A stretch of 64,000 bases of DNA from Nocardioides bizhenqiangii (lineage in GTDB: Bacteria > Actinomycetota > Actinomycetes > Propionibacteriales > Nocardioidaceae), in contig NZ_CP141059.1 of the NCBI RefSeq assembly GCF_034661235.1, positions 1,550,001 through 1,614,000 on the forward strand. Reading direction: 5' to 3'. The notes below the pieces were generated by a model. That model did no database searches and was not told the DNA's origin. It worked only from the letters and a program-made list of their open reading frames with translations. The translations under genes were made by a program, and so were the position numbers. Below, piece after piece: positions 63,519-64,000 of the stretch. How positions within the stretch are numbered: position 1 is the first letter of the stretch; each line of letters begins with the position of its first letter.

Positions 63519-64000
63519 TGTTGCCGTTCGACCCGATCGACGAGGCCGCCCGCCAGTGGGGACGGCGCTGGGGTGCCGTGTCCGCCATGCACGCGGTGAC
63601 GTCGTTGATGAGGGTCCAGCAGTTGGTCCTCGGCCGGCTCGACGCGCTGTTGCGGCCGCACGGGCTGAGCTTCGCCGGTTACGAGGCGCTGGTCCTGCTG
63701 GTCTTCTCGTCCCGCGGCTCGCTGCCGCTCGGCAAGATGGGGGAGCGGTTGCAGGTGCACCCGACGTCGGTCACCTCGATCGTGCGTCGGCTGGAGGCGC
63801 GGGGTCTGATCCTGCGCGTTCCCCACCCGGTCGACGGCCGGGCGGTGCTCGCCGAGATCACCCCGGCCGGCCGCGAGCTCGTCGAACGGGCGACCGCGGA
63901 CCTGGTGGCCGCCGGCTTCGCGCTCGACGGCATCGACGAGAAGCAGATGCGCGAGCTGTCCGAGCTGTTGCGGCCGGTCCGGGCGGCGGCCGGGGACTTC
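63518..64000 (+). CDS. MarR-family transcriptional regulator (3' end outside window)
   Basis: The visible 161 residues begin at ATG 63518 in a TGATG overlap. LSFAGYEALVLLVFSSRGSL, then [27 protein letters not shown] and RVPHPVDGRAVLAEITPAGREL form the winged helix with its Asp-Gly-Arg wing. The dimerisation helices follow and are nearly complete. The regulated genes are not evident; the overlap with the PH-domain gene suggests co-transcription. Confidence 0.88.
   Translation, partial: MLPFDPIDEAARQWGRRWGAVSAMHAVTSLMRVQQLVLGRLDALLRPHGLSFAGYEALVLLVFSSRGSLPLGKMGERLQVHPTSVTSIVRRLEARGLILRVPHPVDGRAVLAEITPAGRELVERATADLVAAGFALDGIDEKQMRELSELLRPVRAAAGDF

Overview
The window is high-GC DNA with dense, often overlapping genes, GTG and TTG starts, and many start codons 6-9 nt downstream of a TANNNT hexamer (leaderless-type starts). 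Together with the gene orders ftsY-amt-glnK-glnD-ffh, rpsP-khpA-rimM-trmD, rplS-lepB-rnhB-DUF2469, yraN-comM-dprA-xerC and rpsB-tsf-pyrH-frr-cdsA-rlmN, this points to an actinobacterium of the Nocardioides type. No rRNA, tRNA, CRISPR array, insertion sequence or prophage was seen.

Region 1 (1-17,841) is an accessory surface-glycan locus built around sulfur. A leftward run of six genes encodes one Sulfotransfer_2-type enzyme and five paralogous P-loop sulfotransferase-like proteins. A secreted protein follows (6184-7827). A rightward, translationally coupled operon then encodes an NAD-dependent sugar epimerase/dehydratase and glycosyltransferases. Three [GT-B-like protein + GT2 protein] modules are present; only the middle one has a complete GT4 enzyme, and its GT2 partner is degenerate. 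Between modules 2 and 3, on the opposite strand, lies the most notable gene: one continuous frame joining an APS reductase (CysH, Fe-S type) to a UDP-sulfoquinovose synthase (SQD1 type). The first half would make sulfite and the second would consume it. The locus therefore probably makes a glycan carrying sulfoquinovose (C-S bond), possibly also sulfate esters.

Region 2 (17,911-25,897) is core: a small membrane protein, ftsY, amt-glnK-glnD with a GlnR-like box, ffh and a NYN/PIN-like gene. Region 3 (25,891-30,702) is a small island: a tandem repeat, a 29-codon remnant of an amidohydrolase 5' end, a methyltransferase, a GT61 enzyme, a GntP permease and the intact amidohydrolase. Region 4 (30,858-39,584) is the ribosomal/secretion block (rpsP, khpA, rimM, a trmD-GNAT fusion, rplS, lepB, rnhB, DUF2469). 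It is interrupted by a second amt with its own GlnR-like box, a Fic protein and a proline-tailed membrane protein.

Region 5 (39,734-46,446) carries TadG/TadE-like genes followed by yraN, comM, dprA and xerC. Region 6 (46,457-53,999) holds an M23 peptidase, rpsB, tsf, pyrH, frr, cdsA, a GT4 remnant, a membrane protein and rlmN. Region 7 (54,167-64,000) is mixed: a Tat-exported phosphoesterase, a GT4 mannosyltransferase-like gene, LOG and HxlR-type genes, an acyl-CoA dehydrogenase-like gene, a RIO-type kinase, an M1 peptidase, a PH-domain membrane protein and a MarR gene cut by the window end. Two palindromic intergenic repeat elements lie at convergent gene ends in this region.
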